Shown: positions 11,899 through 21,752, numbered from the stretch's first letter. The stretch is DNA of 64,000 nucleotides from Prochlorococcus sp. AG-363-P19 (GCA_003280055.1 QCGG01000005.1:62001-126000); one strand, 5' to 3'. The notes: generated from the letters alone by a model not told the origin. A program made the numbers and translations.

Positions 11899-11997
11899 TT
11901 AGGCACGGGCAAGGGTTATTCCTAGACGCAAGGCAAGAATGCCGGCATGAACAACTACCACAAGAAGAAGGCCAGCCAAATCAATACTTGAATCCAT
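11899..11997 (-). CDS. psaM: Photosystem I reaction centre subunit XII
   Basis: A 32-residue single-span subunit of photosystem I, too short for the ORF track. The frame from ATG at 11997 reads MDSSIDLAGLLLVV at the N-terminus and HAGILALRLGITLARA at the end. The GILALRLG block and one hydrophobic helix are typical of PsaM, which helps trimer organisation in cyanobacteria. The stop is directly followed by a hairpin pair. It is divergent from the lipoate ligase gene, whose over-long ORF in the track overlaps it. Confidence 0.9.
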   Translation of the reverse strand: MDSSIDLAGLLLVVVVHAGILALRLGITLARA

Positions 11998-12173
11998 GGG
12001 AAAAGCATGTATGTGCACCTATTCTCCACTTAAATAGGCAAGAAAATCCACAATCTGCAAAAGCCTGTCACACCTTTACCCAAAAAAGCCAAGCCCGAAT
12101 CAAAAACCTGGTCAACAAAAAATGTTCCTACAAGAAGACCGGCAGATTCTTTTCTCTCAAAAACCGGAAAAAA

Positions 12174-12944
12174 ATGGTTAATAGCACTAAAGAAAAAATT
12201 ACACATTTTGAAGCCTGCGGATTAATTAATTCTCTTTGCATGCCAGGACCAGAGCAAATGGCACTAGATGTCCTTTTACTTGAAAAGTCCTTAAAGGAAA
12301 AAACACCCATCCCAAAACTACGTTTTTACTACTGGAGAGATTCATGGCTTTCAATCGGCAAAAACCAAAGCGTGATCCCACCTCAATGGAAGGATCTTGT
12401 CCAAGAAGAAAAGCTAAAAATAGTTAGAAGGCCCAGTGGTGGTGGTGCAGTGCTTCATAGTGGTGGCCTGACCTACGCAATGATATGGCCAGGGGCTCCT
12501 AGAAAACGTCGATTAGCCTATGCAATGTGCTGCGAATGGTTAATTAAAGGCTTCAGAAAACTTGGAATACCTTTAAGGCTAGGGGATGAAATTGGATTAG
12601 CTGGATGCACAAATTGTTTTTCAAGAGCCACATCGGCAGATTTAATAGATGACCAAGGCTACAAACGTGTTGGGAGTGCCCAACTTTGGAGATCAGGCAA
12701 CCTTCTTCAGCATGGAGAAATTATTCTTGACCCTCCACCTCAACTATGGATGGAGGTTTTTGGAGAACCAGCGCCAAGGAAAACTCACAAAACAATCCCT
12801 AAATCAGAACTAGAAGCTTTGCTAAAGGAAGCCTGGATAAAGTTTTGGCCAAATACAAAATCTCGTGAAATCATCATTTCAGAAAGGGAAATTGAAGAGA
12901 TATCGCAAACAGCTTCTGGTTATTGCTTAACTCAAACAAACTAA
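12174..12944 (+). CDS. Lipoate-protein ligase A family protein
   Basis: Member of the biotin/lipoyl transferase family, predicted to attach lipoate or octanoate to acyl-carrier domains of 2-oxoacid dehydrogenases or the glycine cleavage H protein. The signature RRPSGGGAVLHSGGLTYAM is near residue 86-104, and KRVGSAQLWRSGNLLQHGEI further on. I choose ATG at 12174 (256 residues); the track's TTG start at 11988 adds 62 residues that run antisense through psaM and lack family similarity. Its stop overlaps the convergent M50 protease gene. The exact substrate cannot be read from sequence. Confidence 0.88.
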   Translation: MVNSTKEKITHFEACGLINSLCMPGPEQMALDVLLLEKSLKEKTPIPKLRFYYWRDSWLSIGKNQSVIPPQWKDLVQEEKLKIVRRPSGGGAVLHSGGLTYAMIWPGAPRKRRLAYAMCCEWLIKGFRKLGIPLRLGDEIGLAGCTNCFSRATSADLIDDQGYKRVGSAQLWRSGNLLQHGEIILDPPPQLWMEVFGEPAPRKTHKTIPKSELEALLKEAWIKFWPNTKSREIIISEREIEEISQTASGYCLTQTN

Positions 12945-14197
12945 TCAGATAATTCAACAATCCCAGAGGTAATCATTGTTTCCACAATCCTATTAAGAGA
13001 AATTCCAAGAGGGTAAGCATTCTGACTTCTCGCTGCAGTCAACATTGCTAGAGGAAGTTCAATTCCAAGTTTTTTCAGCACAGCCTGTCCAAGATCGACC
13101 CTGTCTAAAATGCCACAAGGAAGACCAGCACAGCTAAAAACCAGAAGTTTTCCATTGTCAGATTTCTCTAAGTAATTAATTGCTTGCCACAATGGGGTTT
13201 TTTCTCCCACGGAAGAAAGTTCATTAAGTGGCCTTACATACTCCCCAAGCCTATATTTGTCCCAAGTCTGTACTGGCAATTCCCTCAGAACCTCATCGGT
13301 TAAATACCCTACCCACCTACCAGAACGGCAAATAAAAACCCACTCGGAAGCCCCCTGACCTGACTCTTTTGACAAACGCAATTCACTCAAGCTACGTAGA
13401 GATTGATCATCTTCAAGGACCCTCAGTCGCCGAGTCTGGGCATCACCGACTTTTAACTCACAGAGAATTTCCTGCAAAGCCAACATCTGGCTCTGTGAGC
13501 GCGAGGCGGACAAACCAAACCAACCAAGCATGATCAACCACAACCCCCCTATTCCTCGACCTTGAAAACAAACCCAAACCCCTAAAAGAATTGCAAAAAT
13601 TGCTAACAACCGACCAGTTTTTGTAGCCACTTGGATGCCTTTACGCTGGCTTCCCGTCCACTGCCATACCAATGCCTTAAGAATCAATCCCCCATCAAGA
13701 GGCAACCCAGGAAGAAGATTAAATAGCCCTAAAACAAGATTTAGGGATCCTATTTGGCCCAGCAAATTAGCAAGCAAAGGGCTCCAATTCGAAGCCGATC
13801 CAACAGCATTTAAAAGAACAAGCGCAATTAAAAAACTTACTAAGGGCCCAGCTGCTGCAACCCTTAGAGCAGCCATAGGGGTAGCACACTCTTTTTCTAC
13901 TCTTGCAACACCTCCCAGAAGAAAAAGAGTAATACTTTTAACCTTCACCCCCTCATTGAGGGCAACAAGAGAGTGGCCTAACTCATGAAGCAATACAGAA
14001 AGAAAGAGCAACAAAGCAGTTATTAGGCCTAACCCCCAACTCATTAAGGGTGATAGAGGAACCTCTGAAATTCGAAGAACCTGTCCCTGAGAAGCCCAAG
14101 TAAAAAGGAAAAGGATCACAAACCAACTAGGATGAACCCTCAGTGGAATTCCTTTAATCCTGATCAACTCCCAACCTTCTGTCACCATATCCTCCAT
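12941..14197 (-). CDS. Site-2 protease-like M50 zinc metalloprotease with CBS-type C-terminus
   Basis: Membrane-embedded protease family that cleaves transmembrane substrates, often anti-sigma factors. The zinc motif HELGH is near residue 70, and LPLDGG with the third ligand near 163-168; several hydrophobic spans surround them. The last 180 residues (LGEYVRPLNELSSVGEKTPL onwards) resemble a CBS-domain pair. Length 418 residues. It lies convergent with the lipoate ligase and divergent from trpF. The substrate is unknown. Confidence 0.9.
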   Translation of the reverse strand: MEDMVTEGWELIRIKGIPLRVHPSWFVILFLFTWASQGQVLRISEVPLSPLMSWGLGLITALLLFLSVLLHELGHSLVALNEGVKVKSITLFLLGGVARVEKECATPMAALRVAAAGPLVSFLIALVLLNAVGSASNWSPLLANLLGQIGSLNLVLGLFNLLPGLPLDGGLILKALVWQWTGSQRKGIQVATKTGRLLAIFAILLGVWVCFQGRGIGGLWLIMLGWFGLSASRSQSQMLALQEILCELKVGDAQTRRLRVLEDDQSLRSLSELRLSKESGQGASEWVFICRSGRWVGYLTDEVLRELPVQTWDKYRLGEYVRPLNELSSVGEKTPLWQAINYLEKSDNGKLLVFSCAGLPCGILDRVDLGQAVLKKLGIELPLAMLTAARSQNAYPLGISLNRIVETMITSGIVELSD

Positions 14198-14261
14198 CAG
14201 GCTTATTCAAGAGTTCTTAACTATCCGATCCTAGAAAATCCAAGAATTACCTGCCTAAATA

Positions 14262-14927
14262 ATGGGAGCTCCTACACCGATCGCAGTAAAAATATGCGGA
14301 ATCACAGAACCTTTGCAGGCCACTGAGATTGCTCAAATGGGTGTAAATGCAGTTGGGGTTATAGGTGTTGCTAATTCAAAAAGGTTTGTGAACGAAAAAA
14401 AAAGAAGAGAAATTTTCTCAGCTTTAAAAAAAGATCATCCTCACATCAAAAGAGTATGGGTGATAGCAAATCCATCCGATGCAGAGCTTTCAAAAGGTCT
14501 AGAAGGTGATGGGACGCCATCAGTCATTCAACTTCACGGAGCAGAAACACAGGAGCAATGTCAAATGCTCAGTCAAAGATATCCACATGTCGAATGGTGG
14601 AAAGCTCTTCAAATAAGTTGCAAAAGTGATCTAGAAATTGTCGATAGTTTGAATAAGAAAGTAGATGCAATTCTTCTAGATGCATGGGATGCTTATCAAC
14701 TAGGAGGTACAGGAAAACAACTTCCTATCGAATGGCTTAGATCGAAAAGGATAACTACGCCATGGTGGCTAGCTGGCGGAATATGTGCGGAATTAATCCC
14801 TGAGATCCTTAAAGAAATAAGACCCTCTGGAATAGATGCATCAAGTCGTTTAGAAGTCGCACCAGGTAAAAAAGACATTCAAAAGGTTAGAGATCTTTTG
14901 GAAGCAATTAAGAAGGCAGAAAACTAA
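14262..14927 (+). CDS. trpF: Phosphoribosylanthranilate isomerase
   Basis: Third step of tryptophan synthesis: Amadori rearrangement of phosphoribosylanthranilate to CdRP. A (beta-alpha)8 barrel of 221 residues. VKICGITEP near residue 8-16 carries the catalytic cysteine, DAILLDAWDAYQLGGTGK near 136-153 the catalytic aspartate and phosphate loop, and WWLAGGI and GIDASSRLE the C-terminal phosphate site. ATG at 14262 fits the family N-terminus. No other trp gene is in the window. Confidence 0.95.
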   Translation: MGAPTPIAVKICGITEPLQATEIAQMGVNAVGVIGVANSKRFVNEKKRREIFSALKKDHPHIKRVWVIANPSDAELSKGLEGDGTPSVIQLHGAETQEQCQMLSQRYPHVEWWKALQISCKSDLEIVDSLNKKVDAILLDAWDAYQLGGTGKQLPIEWLRSKRITTPWWLAGGICAELIPEILKEIRPSGIDASSRLEVAPGKKDIQKVRDLLEAIKKAEN

Positions 14928-14950
14928 GTCCTCTTTTTAGAAACTTAAAA

Positions 14951-14971
14951 TTGAAAACTTGAGATTTTCAA
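14951..14971. terminator. Weak bidirectional terminator between trpF and the SDR gene
   Basis: TTGAAAA and TTTTCAA form a 7-bp stem with a 7-nt loop between the convergent trpF and SDR genes. A T-rich stretch (CAATTTTAAG) follows on the minus strand. The stem is nearly all A-T and the SDR stop lies inside it, so it is only a candidate. Confidence 0.35.
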
Positions 14972-15675
14972 AAAGCACCTTTAGCTGGCATCAAGGTAAT
15001 GTCTTCAACAATTTGAGAAGATGGTTGATTAGCTAAGTAATAAATAGCTTGTGCTGCTTCTTCAACTGAAAGCATAGAACTCCTGTCAAAATCACTTTGA
15101 ACAGTCTCAGAATCCCAAAGACTTGTATTTACAGCACCCAGTGTAAGAGTACAGGCTCGAATGGAATTTTGGCGCTCCTCAATTGCTAAGCATTTAGTAA
15201 AACTATCCACAGCAGCCTTACTAATGCAATAGGCACCCCACTGAGGGAAAGCATTCCTTGCAGCGTGACTACTAACATTAATAACCAGTCCGCCTTCTTT
15301 TCTCATATATGGAACAACTGCTGTGCAGACCTGATAGACACTTGTTAAATTCATTTGAAACAGCCATTGCCAACGTTCCAGAGGCATCTTTAATAAATCT
15401 CCTGTCCAAGCAACACCAGCATTATTAATTAACACTGATGGACATAGCCCTTTTTGCATAAGAAAATGAATTTTTGAAAAAATTTGATTTGGCTCGGACA
15501 AATCAATAGCTTGATAAAAAACCTTAATGCCAAAATTGTTTAAATCTGCTGTTAAAGCCTTTAAAGCCACTGCATCACGGGATATCAATAGCAGGTCCCA
15601 ACCTGATTGAGCAAACAACCTAGCTGCTTCTCTACCAATCCCTTTTGAGGCTCCTGTAATTAATGCTGTAGGCAA
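14968..15675 (-). CDS. Short-chain dehydrogenase/reductase
   Basis: Classical SDR of 235 residues, an NAD(P)H-dependent oxidoreductase of unknown substrate. TGASKGIGREAARL near residue 7-20 is the cofactor motif, NNAGVAWTG near 88-96 the structural motif, and Ser with YCISK (near 147-151) the catalytic Tyr/Lys. It lies between trpF and accA. FabG-like activity is possible given the neighbouring fatty-acid genes, but many SDRs look like this, so I give no specific name. Confidence 0.9.
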   Translation of the reverse strand: MPTALITGASKGIGREAARLFAQSGWDLLLISRDAVALKALTADLNNFGIKVFYQAIDLSEPNQIFSKIHFLMQKGLCPSVLINNAGVAWTGDLLKMPLERWQWLFQMNLTSVYQVCTAVVPYMRKEGGLVINVSSHAARNAFPQWGAYCISKAAVDSFTKCLAIEERQNSIRACTLTLGAVNTSLWDSETVQSDFDRSSMLSVEEAAQAIYYLANQPSSQIVEDITLMPAKGAF

Positions 15676-15705
15676 TGTAATTAGTAGTAGTACAAGCAGA
15701 AAATT

Positions 15706-16695
15706 CTAGGTAATCATCCCGCTTTCTGGCTGACTGGTCTCAAGAACCATCCCCATAGCTCGAAACTTTTTATATCTAGCCTCTCTTAACTTATCTATTG
15801 GCAAAGCCAATAACTCATCAAGGTATCTCTCCAAAGCTTCTTTCAAAACTTCGCCTGCTTCAAGTGGCGCCCAATTATTACCTCCTGCTGGCTCAGGAAG
15901 AACCTCATCAACAACTCCAAGATTTTTTAGATCTGGCGCAGTTATTTTTAGAGCAGATGCAGCTTCTGAAGCCTTGGCAGCATCTCTCCATAAAATCGAC
16001 GCGCATGCTTCAGGACTTGCAACTGTATATACGCTGTGCTCGAACATCATTAGTCGATCTGCTATTCCTATACCCAATGCACCTCCAGATCCACCTTCTC
16101 CAATAACAGTGGCAATAATCGGCACACGGAGCCTAAACATCTCCCTAAGATTTACTGCGATTGCTTCACCCTGACCTTGCTCCTCAGCAAGTAATCCGGC
16201 ATATGCTCCTGGAGTATCAATAAAGGTGAGAATAGGGAGTTTAAACCTATCCGCATGGTCCATTAATCTAAGTGCCTTGCGATAGCCCCCTGGAGTTGCC
16301 ATTCCAAAATTTCTAGCAACATTCTCCTTGGTATCTCTCCCTTTTTGATGCCCAATCAAAAGAACTGGTCGCTCACCGATCCTTCCTATACCTCCAATAA
16401 GTGCTTTATCATCACTACCCCTTCTATCTCCGTGTAACTCCAACCAATCATCACAAAACATCTGAATAAAATCCAATGTACTTGGGCGATGAGGATGCCT
16501 AGCTACTTGAATTTTCTGCGCTGGAGTTAAAGCCTGAAAGATCTCCTCTCTTCTACGAGCCGCCAAAGTTTCCAACTGAAGTAGCTGCTGACTAACATCA
16601 ACCTCAGAATCACGTGCCAATTGTCTGATTTGCTCGATCTGCTTCTCAAGCTCTACAAGAGGCTTCTCAAATTCAAGCAGGTGACGACGAGCCAT
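15706..16695 (-). CDS. accA: Acetyl-CoA carboxylase carboxyltransferase subunit alpha
   Basis: Alpha half of the carboxyltransferase that moves CO2 from carboxybiotin to acetyl-CoA, the committed step of fatty acid synthesis; accD is not in the window. From ATG at 16695 it has 329 residues, opening [19 protein letters not shown] as in relatives. [17 protein letters not shown] is near residue 195-211 and forms the acyl-CoA oxyanion site. The track start at 16740 would extend into aar. It follows aar by 23 bp, so aar and accA likely share a transcript. Confidence 0.95.
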   Translation of the reverse strand: MARRHLLEFEKPLVELEKQIEQIRQLARDSEVDVSQQLLQLETLAARRREEIFQALTPAQKIQVARHPHRPSTLDFIQMFCDDWLELHGDRRGSDDKALIGGIGRIGERPVLLIGHQKGRDTKENVARNFGMATPGGYRKALRLMDHADRFKLPILTFIDTPGAYAGLLAEEQGQGEAIAVNLREMFRLRVPIIATVIGEGGSGGALGIGIADRLMMFEHSVYTVASPEACASILWRDAAKASEAASALKITAPDLKNLGVVDEVLPEPAGGNNWAPLEAGEVLKEALERYLDELLALPIDKLREARYKKFRAMGMVLETSQPESGMIT

Positions 16696-16718
16696 AACAG
16701 TACTAAGGGAAATTTCTA

Positions 16719-17759
16719 TCAGGCAATGGCTGCCTGACAAGACTCCTTAAGGTTAAGAGTAGAGAAACCATGTCTAACTGAAGCTTCACCTATAAAATCC
16801 ATTTTTTCCAAAGTGATGTTATTTCTACCCCAACTAAAGTTAGTGTAACAATCTTCAAATTCCAAAAGCATTGCTTCAGCAAAACAAGCAAACATTTGCC
16901 TTTGCGGCTTATCCATCTCAGCTAATTCCATCATATTCCATCCAATATCCTTAAAAAACTCAACTATTCCTCCGTTTAGAACATGCACTTCTCGGCCAGC
17001 AAACTTGACACCAAGATTCTTTGGATAACCTCCATCGATCATCAAACAAGGCTTTTTAAGAGTAGTCGAGTCAATCTCAAGAGTTTTTGGCAAACTAGCC
17101 ACCCAAATCACTGCATCAGCTTGAGGCAATGCCTCTTCTAAAGAATGAATTTCCCCTCCTCCTAACTCATCTCTCAACTGCGTTAATGGTTCTTGCTGTC
17201 TTGCAACTAAAGAAATCTCTTTAACTCCACTACGAGAAACAAGCCATCTACACACTGCACTTCCAATATCTCCTGTAGCTCCAACTACTGCTACCCGAGA
17301 TTGTTTTAAATCGATACCGACCTTGGGTGCATTTATTTCTAACTGACGAGATATAACCCATGCAGTGTGAGTATTTCCAGTGGTGAATCTAGTCCAATCA
17401 AGCATTGTGCTGCGAACATGCTGATGATTTAGGAGATTGAAATTCTCAAAAATAATTGATGTAAACCCACCTAAAGCCGAGATATCTATCCCTTTCTTTT
17501 GTGCTAGCTCCATTGCGTTTAAAACTTTACGTCGAGCAGTTTTAAATCTACCTAGCATCTCAGGAACAAAACAGGAATCAATGTATGCCCCTCTAATAGT
17601 CTTACCTACTGCACTCTCAACCTCAACATGCTCGACAAGTTGCGGGGGCGCACTACACCAAACATCCAAATCACCCTTAGCTATGTGATCAAAGCCAAGA
17701 TCGTGGGCTTTTCGCCTCGCATCTTGAAAGCTTGTTGAGTGTCCGATGAGGCCAAACAT
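16719..17759 (-). CDS. aar: Long-chain acyl-ACP reductase (aldehyde-forming)
   Basis: Reduces fatty acyl-ACP to fatty aldehydes with NADPH, the first step of cyanobacterial alkane synthesis. The 346 residues start [20 protein letters not shown] as in the family; the Rossmann motif [19 protein letters not shown] is near residue 157-175. It lies downstream of ado on the same strand with a 142-bp gap, and accA follows by 23 bp. This ado-aar-accA order links alkane formation with fatty acid supply. Confidence 0.96.
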   Translation of the reverse strand: MFGLIGHSTSFQDARRKAHDLGFDHIAKGDLDVWCSAPPQLVEHVEVESAVGKTIRGAYIDSCFVPEMLGRFKTARRKVLNAMELAQKKGIDISALGGFTSIIFENFNLLNHQHVRSTMLDWTRFTTGNTHTAWVISRQLEINAPKVGIDLKQSRVAVVGATGDIGSAVCRWLVSRSGVKEISLVARQQEPLTQLRDELGGGEIHSLEEALPQADAVIWVASLPKTLEIDSTTLKKPCLMIDGGYPKNLGVKFAGREVHVLNGGIVEFFKDIGWNMMELAEMDKPQRQMFACFAEAMLLEFEDCYTNFSWGRNNITLEKMDFIGEASVRHGFSTLNLKESCQAAIA

Positions 17760-17865
17760 TTACAAAGAAAGTCCCCTTGTAAGAGCAAATGATTGATAAC
17801 CAAGCACGGACATTAGGTCACAGGGTGCAATCTATGAAAATTATCTCTTGAAAATTCGCCGAAAA

Positions 17866-17879
17866 TTACTTTTCAGTAA
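17866..17879 (-). terminator. Small hairpin with U-run between ado and aar
   Basis: On the minus strand TTACT-GAAA-AGTAA is followed by TTTT. The 5-bp stem is weak, but its place in the ado-aar gap suggests partial termination of ado transcripts with aar served by its own promoter. Confidence 0.3.
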
Positions 17880-17901
17880 AGTTCTTAAGGATCAAATTCG
17901 G

Positions 17902-18627
17902 TTATCCAACCAAAGCAACAGCTGCCATCCGGGCCATTTCACGGGTATTGAAACCAATATCAGTAAGAGCTTCTTGATAAGCAATTAAAAAGTCCTCAAT
18001 CAAATCCTCCTTGTCCATATGAAGAATTGAGGCATCATCAGCAACCTGGTCCAGCATTGATTTGACTAAAGGAAGATTGGCCTTATTCGCCTCAAAAAGC
18101 TCTTGTTTAGAAGACTCGTAATTTGCTTTAAGCCATTCTTGCCCATAATTTAAATGTAAATATTCATCCTTCACCACGCCTTCAGTGATCTTTCTAGCAA
18201 ATGGATCAGACACCGGTATATAGATGTGATAAGCAGAAATCGCAAATGCCTCAATAAGAATTGCCTGTATCAAAAGACAGGTTGGAATTTTCCCCTCCGA
18301 AAAAGCAGTTTGAAAGTTTTCATGCAAAGGTCGGAAAAATTCTTTAGCAAATTTCATATCTGCTTCGACGCCAAGATTTTTGCCACAGGCTGTAAAACCT
18401 TTCATATGTCTCATTTCCATTCTTGCGAGCTTACTGAGCTCTTCATGCTGATCAGGAAGCAACTTGCCAAGAGATATGTAGTTATCATGAGCCTCCTGCT
18501 CGCCTTCTATGACTATTGCATTGATTCTGCTGTACGCATCCTTGTAAGAATCAGAGGTGAAGTCAGGCAAAATGCCAGAAAGCTGCTCGTCCTTAAGACC
18601 TATAGAGGGTGATGCAATTGTCTGCAT
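17902..18627 (-). CDS. ado: Aldehyde-deformylating oxygenase
   Basis: Non-haem di-iron enzyme that converts fatty aldehydes from Aar into alkanes plus formate. From ATG at 18627 it has 241 residues; an AAGGA Shine-Dalgarno lies just upstream, and the track start at 18678 adds 17 residues not typical of the family. Iron ligands are visible in [19 protein letters not shown] (E..H), [13 protein letters not shown] and [11 protein letters not shown] (E..H). Marine picocyanobacterial alkane production depends on this pair. Confidence 0.96.
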   Translation of the reverse strand: MQTIASPSIGLKDEQLSGILPDFTSDSYKDAYSRINAIVIEGEQEAHDNYISLGKLLPDQHEELSKLARMEMRHMKGFTACGKNLGVEADMKFAKEFFRPLHENFQTAFSEGKIPTCLLIQAILIEAFAISAYHIYIPVSDPFARKITEGVVKDEYLHLNYGQEWLKANYESSKQELFEANKANLPLVKSMLDQVADDASILHMDKEDLIEDFLIAYQEALTDIGFNTREMARMAAVALVG

Positions 18628-18732
18628 GGATTTCCTTTTTGACACGCAATATGAGGGACTGTAACCATCTATGGTCAAAAACGGATGCTAATTAGTTGCA
18701 CATTTTCAGATGTTCAACATTTTCAGCTTCCC

Positions 18733-19533
18733 TCAAGGCCAATCGCTACTCATCAAATTTGTAAAAAGCTTGACCCAATGATCAACCAAATCTTTCTTGA
18801 TCTTGTCTCCTAAAGCCTTGTCAGCATTGCGACTATCACCTATAACACCCGAATGACTAAGCTCCTTAGTAAGCCAAGCAAATGGAGCAGCGCCTTCCAA
18901 ACTCCAACCCTTTGGAGGTGAATTTTTAATGTTTTCATTACAAGAAGGGACTCCTTCCACAGGCCTCTCTTGTCCGACCAAATATGGCAACAATGAAAGC
19001 ATTAAACTTGTCTCAGCTAATCCTGCATGAAGTCCGCCTTCCATTTCTTCAGGGGGAATTAATTCTCCCAACGATGAAACTCCATGCCATAGGAAACAGG
19101 GAAGGACAGCCATCGAAGGAGACTGAACTCTCAACTGTCTCGCCACCGCCTGCAATAACCCGATCTGTCCTCCGTGTGCATTGAATAAAACCAACCTTTG
19201 AAATCCCATTTCAGCTAATTGACCACCAACCTCCAAAACAAGTTGAAAAAGCAAGCCCCCACTCAAAGAGATTGTCCCTGGAAAAGATTTATGTTCTGGA
19301 GAAAAACCCATTGACTGAGAAGGAAGGCTCCATATCGGAAATTCAGAGGGAAGCCTATTAAGCACTTCAGAAAGAATGCTTTGAGCAAAAACAGTATCCG
19401 TTGACAAAGGTAAATGGGGTCCATGTTGCTCAAAAGCCCCAAAAGGCCAAACCAATGTTGAGCCCTTACGACTCGCCTCACTAGCAGCAACCGTCCAAGA
19501 GAGATTTTCTAAGTGGCGCGAAATACTACTCAT
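18733..19533 (-). CDS. Creatininase-family amidohydrolase
   Basis: Metal-dependent amidohydrolase related to creatinine amidohydrolase and to MftE/ArfB-type enzymes. The 266 residues carry EQHGPHLPLSTDT near residue 35-47 (metal-binding Glu, His, Asp), FNAHGGQIGL near 117 and HAGLAETSLML near 168. The true substrate is unknown; creatinine is unlikely for this organism. It is minus-strand, upstream of ado and divergent from the S1-domain gene. Confidence 0.88.
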   Translation of the reverse strand: MSSISRHLENLSWTVAASEASRKGSTLVWPFGAFEQHGPHLPLSTDTVFAQSILSEVLNRLPSEFPIWSLPSQSMGFSPEHKSFPGTISLSGGLLFQLVLEVGGQLAEMGFQRLVLFNAHGGQIGLLQAVARQLRVQSPSMAVLPCFLWHGVSSLGELIPPEEMEGGLHAGLAETSLMLSLLPYLVGQERPVEGVPSCNENIKNSPPKGWSLEGAAPFAWLTKELSHSGVIGDSRNADKALGDKIKKDLVDHWVKLFTNLMSSDWP

Positions 19534-19596
19534 TAATTGAGACCTGTTTTATCAGTTAGCCTGTCAGACTGATACCACGATAAAAGAAAAGGCCCC

Positions 19597-20859
19597 ATGG
19601 CCGAATCAGAGAGTCTGCCCCCAAACAGACCAAAAACGAAAGCACCAAAAGCAACGCCTCCTCGCAAGCCTCCACAGGTTTTGCATCTCAAGAAGCGAGG
19701 CGATGAAGAGGAAATTGCAAAAAAATCAGCTCAATCAGCGCCTAAAGAGGCTCTGAGGCAGCAAGAGAACAGTGAATCTTCTATTTCTGAGGTCAGTAAT
19801 CAAAATAAAAAACCAAATAATCTTGATGGTCTTGATGGTCTTGATGGTCTTGATGGTTTGACAATGGCCGATTTGCTTGGGCCCACAAATAGGTCGTCTG
19901 CCCAAACGCCTAATTTAGAAAAAAATAAAGAGACCTCTTTTTCTGAAGAAAACTTCCATAGAAGTGTTGATGACTTTGACTTTGACGAGGAGGCCTTCCT
20001 AGCCGCACTAGATCAAAATGAACCGGTTGGCTTAACCGGTGAAGTGGCAACCGGAGCAGTTATCGGAGTCGAAAGTGATGGTGTTTATGTAGATATTGGT
20101 GGCAAAGCACCTGGGTTCATGCCAAAAAACGAATGTGGATTAGGCGTAATTACGAACCTAAAAGAAAAATTTCCAAAAGGACTTGAAGTTGAAGTACTAG
20201 TCACTAGAGAGCAAAATGCTGATGGGATGGTCACTATCAGCTGTCGTGCCCTTGCACTCAGAAAAAGTTGGGAGAAAGTTAGGGAGCTTGAAAAAGAGGC
20301 AAAAGTTGTAAAAATCATCGTCAGTGGTTTCAATCGGGGAGGTGTAACCTGCGATCTCGAAGGCCTAAGGGGATTCATTCCACGTTCTCAACTTTTAGAT
20401 GGAGCCAACCATGAGGAGCTTGTCAGCAAAACGCTTAGTGTGACCTTCTTAGAAGTAAATCCTGAAAGCAGAAAGCTTGTTCTATCAGAGAAAAAAGCTG
20501 CAACTGCAGCACGACTAGGTGAATTAGAAGTAGGGCAATTAGTAGAAGGGAAAATTGTTGCCGTTAAACCTTATGGATTCTTTGTTGACCTACAAGGAGT
20601 TAGCGGCCTATTGCACCAATCAATGATCACAGCTGGAACCTTGAGATCCCTTAGAGAAGTTTTCGACTACGGTGACAACGTCAAAGCTTTAATTACAGAA
20701 CTTGACCTGAAGCGTGGTCGCATTGGACTGAATACTGCACTTCTTGAAAGTATTCCTGGTGAATTAATTCTAGAAAAAGAAAAAGTAATGTCCGAAGCGG
20801 AAGAAAGAGCTAAAAAAGCTCGCTCTCTAATTATAAAAAAAGAAGAGGCTAACGAATGA
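19597..20859 (+). CDS. S1 RNA-binding domain protein (30S ribosomal protein S1 homologue)
   Basis: Ribosomal protein S1-like RNA-binding protein of 420 residues. Residues 1-135 are low complexity (Pro/Lys/Glu rich) with a tandem DGL repeat near residue 76-87. Three S1-type domains follow: VATGAVIGVESDGVYVDIGG near 149, then VVKIIVSGFNRGGVTCDLEG near 242, and VGQLVEGKIVAVKPYGFFVD near 312. Cyanobacteria carry more than one S1 homologue and this one has only three domains, so it may act outside core translation initiation. tab2 follows by 22 bp. Confidence 0.9.
   Translation: MAESESLPPNRPKTKAPKATPPRKPPQVLHLKKRGDEEEIAKKSAQSAPKEALRQQENSESSISEVSNQNKKPNNLDGLDGLDGLDGLTMADLLGPTNRSSAQTPNLEKNKETSFSEENFHRSVDDFDFDEEAFLAALDQNEPVGLTGEVATGAVIGVESDGVYVDIGGKAPGFMPKNECGLGVITNLKEKFPKGLEVEVLVTREQNADGMVTISCRALALRKSWEKVRELEKEAKVVKIIVSGFNRGGVTCDLEGLRGFIPRSQLLDGANHEELVSKTLSVTFLEVNPESRKLVLSEKKAATAARLGELEVGQLVEGKIVAVKPYGFFVDLQGVSGLLHQSMITAGTLRSLREVFDYGDNVKALITELDLKRGRIGLNTALLESIPGELILEKEKVMSEAEERAKKARSLIIKKEEANE
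19822..19857 (+). repeat. Four tandem 9-bp repeats in the S1-domain gene
   Basis: CTTGATGGT occurs four times in a row, encoding Leu-Asp-Gly repeats in the disordered N-terminal part. The copies are identical at DNA level, so the array is recent or kept uniform and could change length in frame by slippage. Confidence 0.95.
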
Positions 20860-20881
20860 GCTTTACTTTTCACGCCAAAAA

Positions 20882-21748
20882 ATGAGCAATCTTAAACAAG
20901 CTGATTGGGAATTAGACTTTTACTCCCGTCCAATAATTGAATCTGATGGAAAGAAAAGATGGGAGCTACTAATAATCAGCTCACCAGATTTTTCAAATAC
21001 CAAACCCTTTAAATGGGAGAAAAGATGCCCAGCAAATGAAGTTAATTCCATATGGCTTGGACTGGCTCTGAAAGAAGCACTTGAAGAGGCGAAGCACCAA
21101 GGTTGGGAAGCTCCTTTAAGACTACGTTGCTGGCGAACCTCAATGAAATCAATGGTCAAAAGGGCCGCTGAGGAATTAGATCTAAAAGTTATCTCCAGCA
21201 GAAGGACTTACGCCCTTGTGGAATGGCTAGCCGAAAGAGAAACAAATTTATATCCCAATGAAGAAGGGTTTCTTTCAGGCCCATTAGCCCCTCCTCCTGC
21301 TCCCATTTTAAATCAAGCAATCCCTTTGCCTGAAACCGTAAGAGGGGATGCATGGAGTTGGGCATCTATACCTATTGGAATGCTCAAGGAAGCGCAGGAT
21401 TGGCCAATGGAATTCAACGGTTTAATACCCATAGGCGAAATAAAAAATGACGAACTTTCTATCCCGGGATTAAGAATTTTCAGTAAAGATAGATCCTTGG
21501 CATTGGCTGGTTGGCTAGGCGGATTAGAGCCAGTAAAGTTACTAATTGAAGAAAAAAAACTACTATTAGAGGCCGGACAAGATGACCGGTGGCTGGTAAC
21601 TGATCTTGATCAAAAAACCGCCAATTTAGCGAATCAAGATTTAAGTAAAACCAGAGAAAATTCTGGAGGACTACAATTTATCGCCGTTCAAAGTACACCC
21701 GAAGAAGAATTCTTTGCTGGGTTCTGGATGCTCAAAGATGTAATGTAA
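20882..21748 (+). CDS. Tab2/Atab2-family RNA-binding protein
   Basis: Homologue of Tab2/Atab2, proteins needed for translation of photosystem I psaB mRNA in chloroplasts. The N-terminus WELDFYSRPIIESDGKKRWEL is the family hallmark; 288 residues. WLAERETNLYPNEEGF is near residue 118 and LPETVRGDAWSWASIPIG near 155. It follows the S1-domain gene by 22 bp and precedes pgeF by 4 bp, so the three form a likely operon. A role in photosystem mRNA handling is inferred from plant relatives only. Confidence 0.88.
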   Translation: MSNLKQADWELDFYSRPIIESDGKKRWELLIISSPDFSNTKPFKWEKRCPANEVNSIWLGLALKEALEEAKHQGWEAPLRLRCWRTSMKSMVKRAAEELDLKVISSRRTYALVEWLAERETNLYPNEEGFLSGPLAPPPAPILNQAIPLPETVRGDAWSWASIPIGMLKEAQDWPMEFNGLIPIGEIKNDELSIPGLRIFSKDRSLALAGWLGGLEPVKLLIEEKKLLLEAGQDDRWLVTDLDQKTANLANQDLSKTRENSGGLQFIAVQSTPEEEFFAGFWMLKDVM

Positions 21749-21752
21749 ATTG

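Noticed and set aside
11988-12173. N-terminal extension of the lipoate ligase ORF from TTG
   Set aside because: It is antisense to psaM, basic and unlike the family; ATG 12174 is better.
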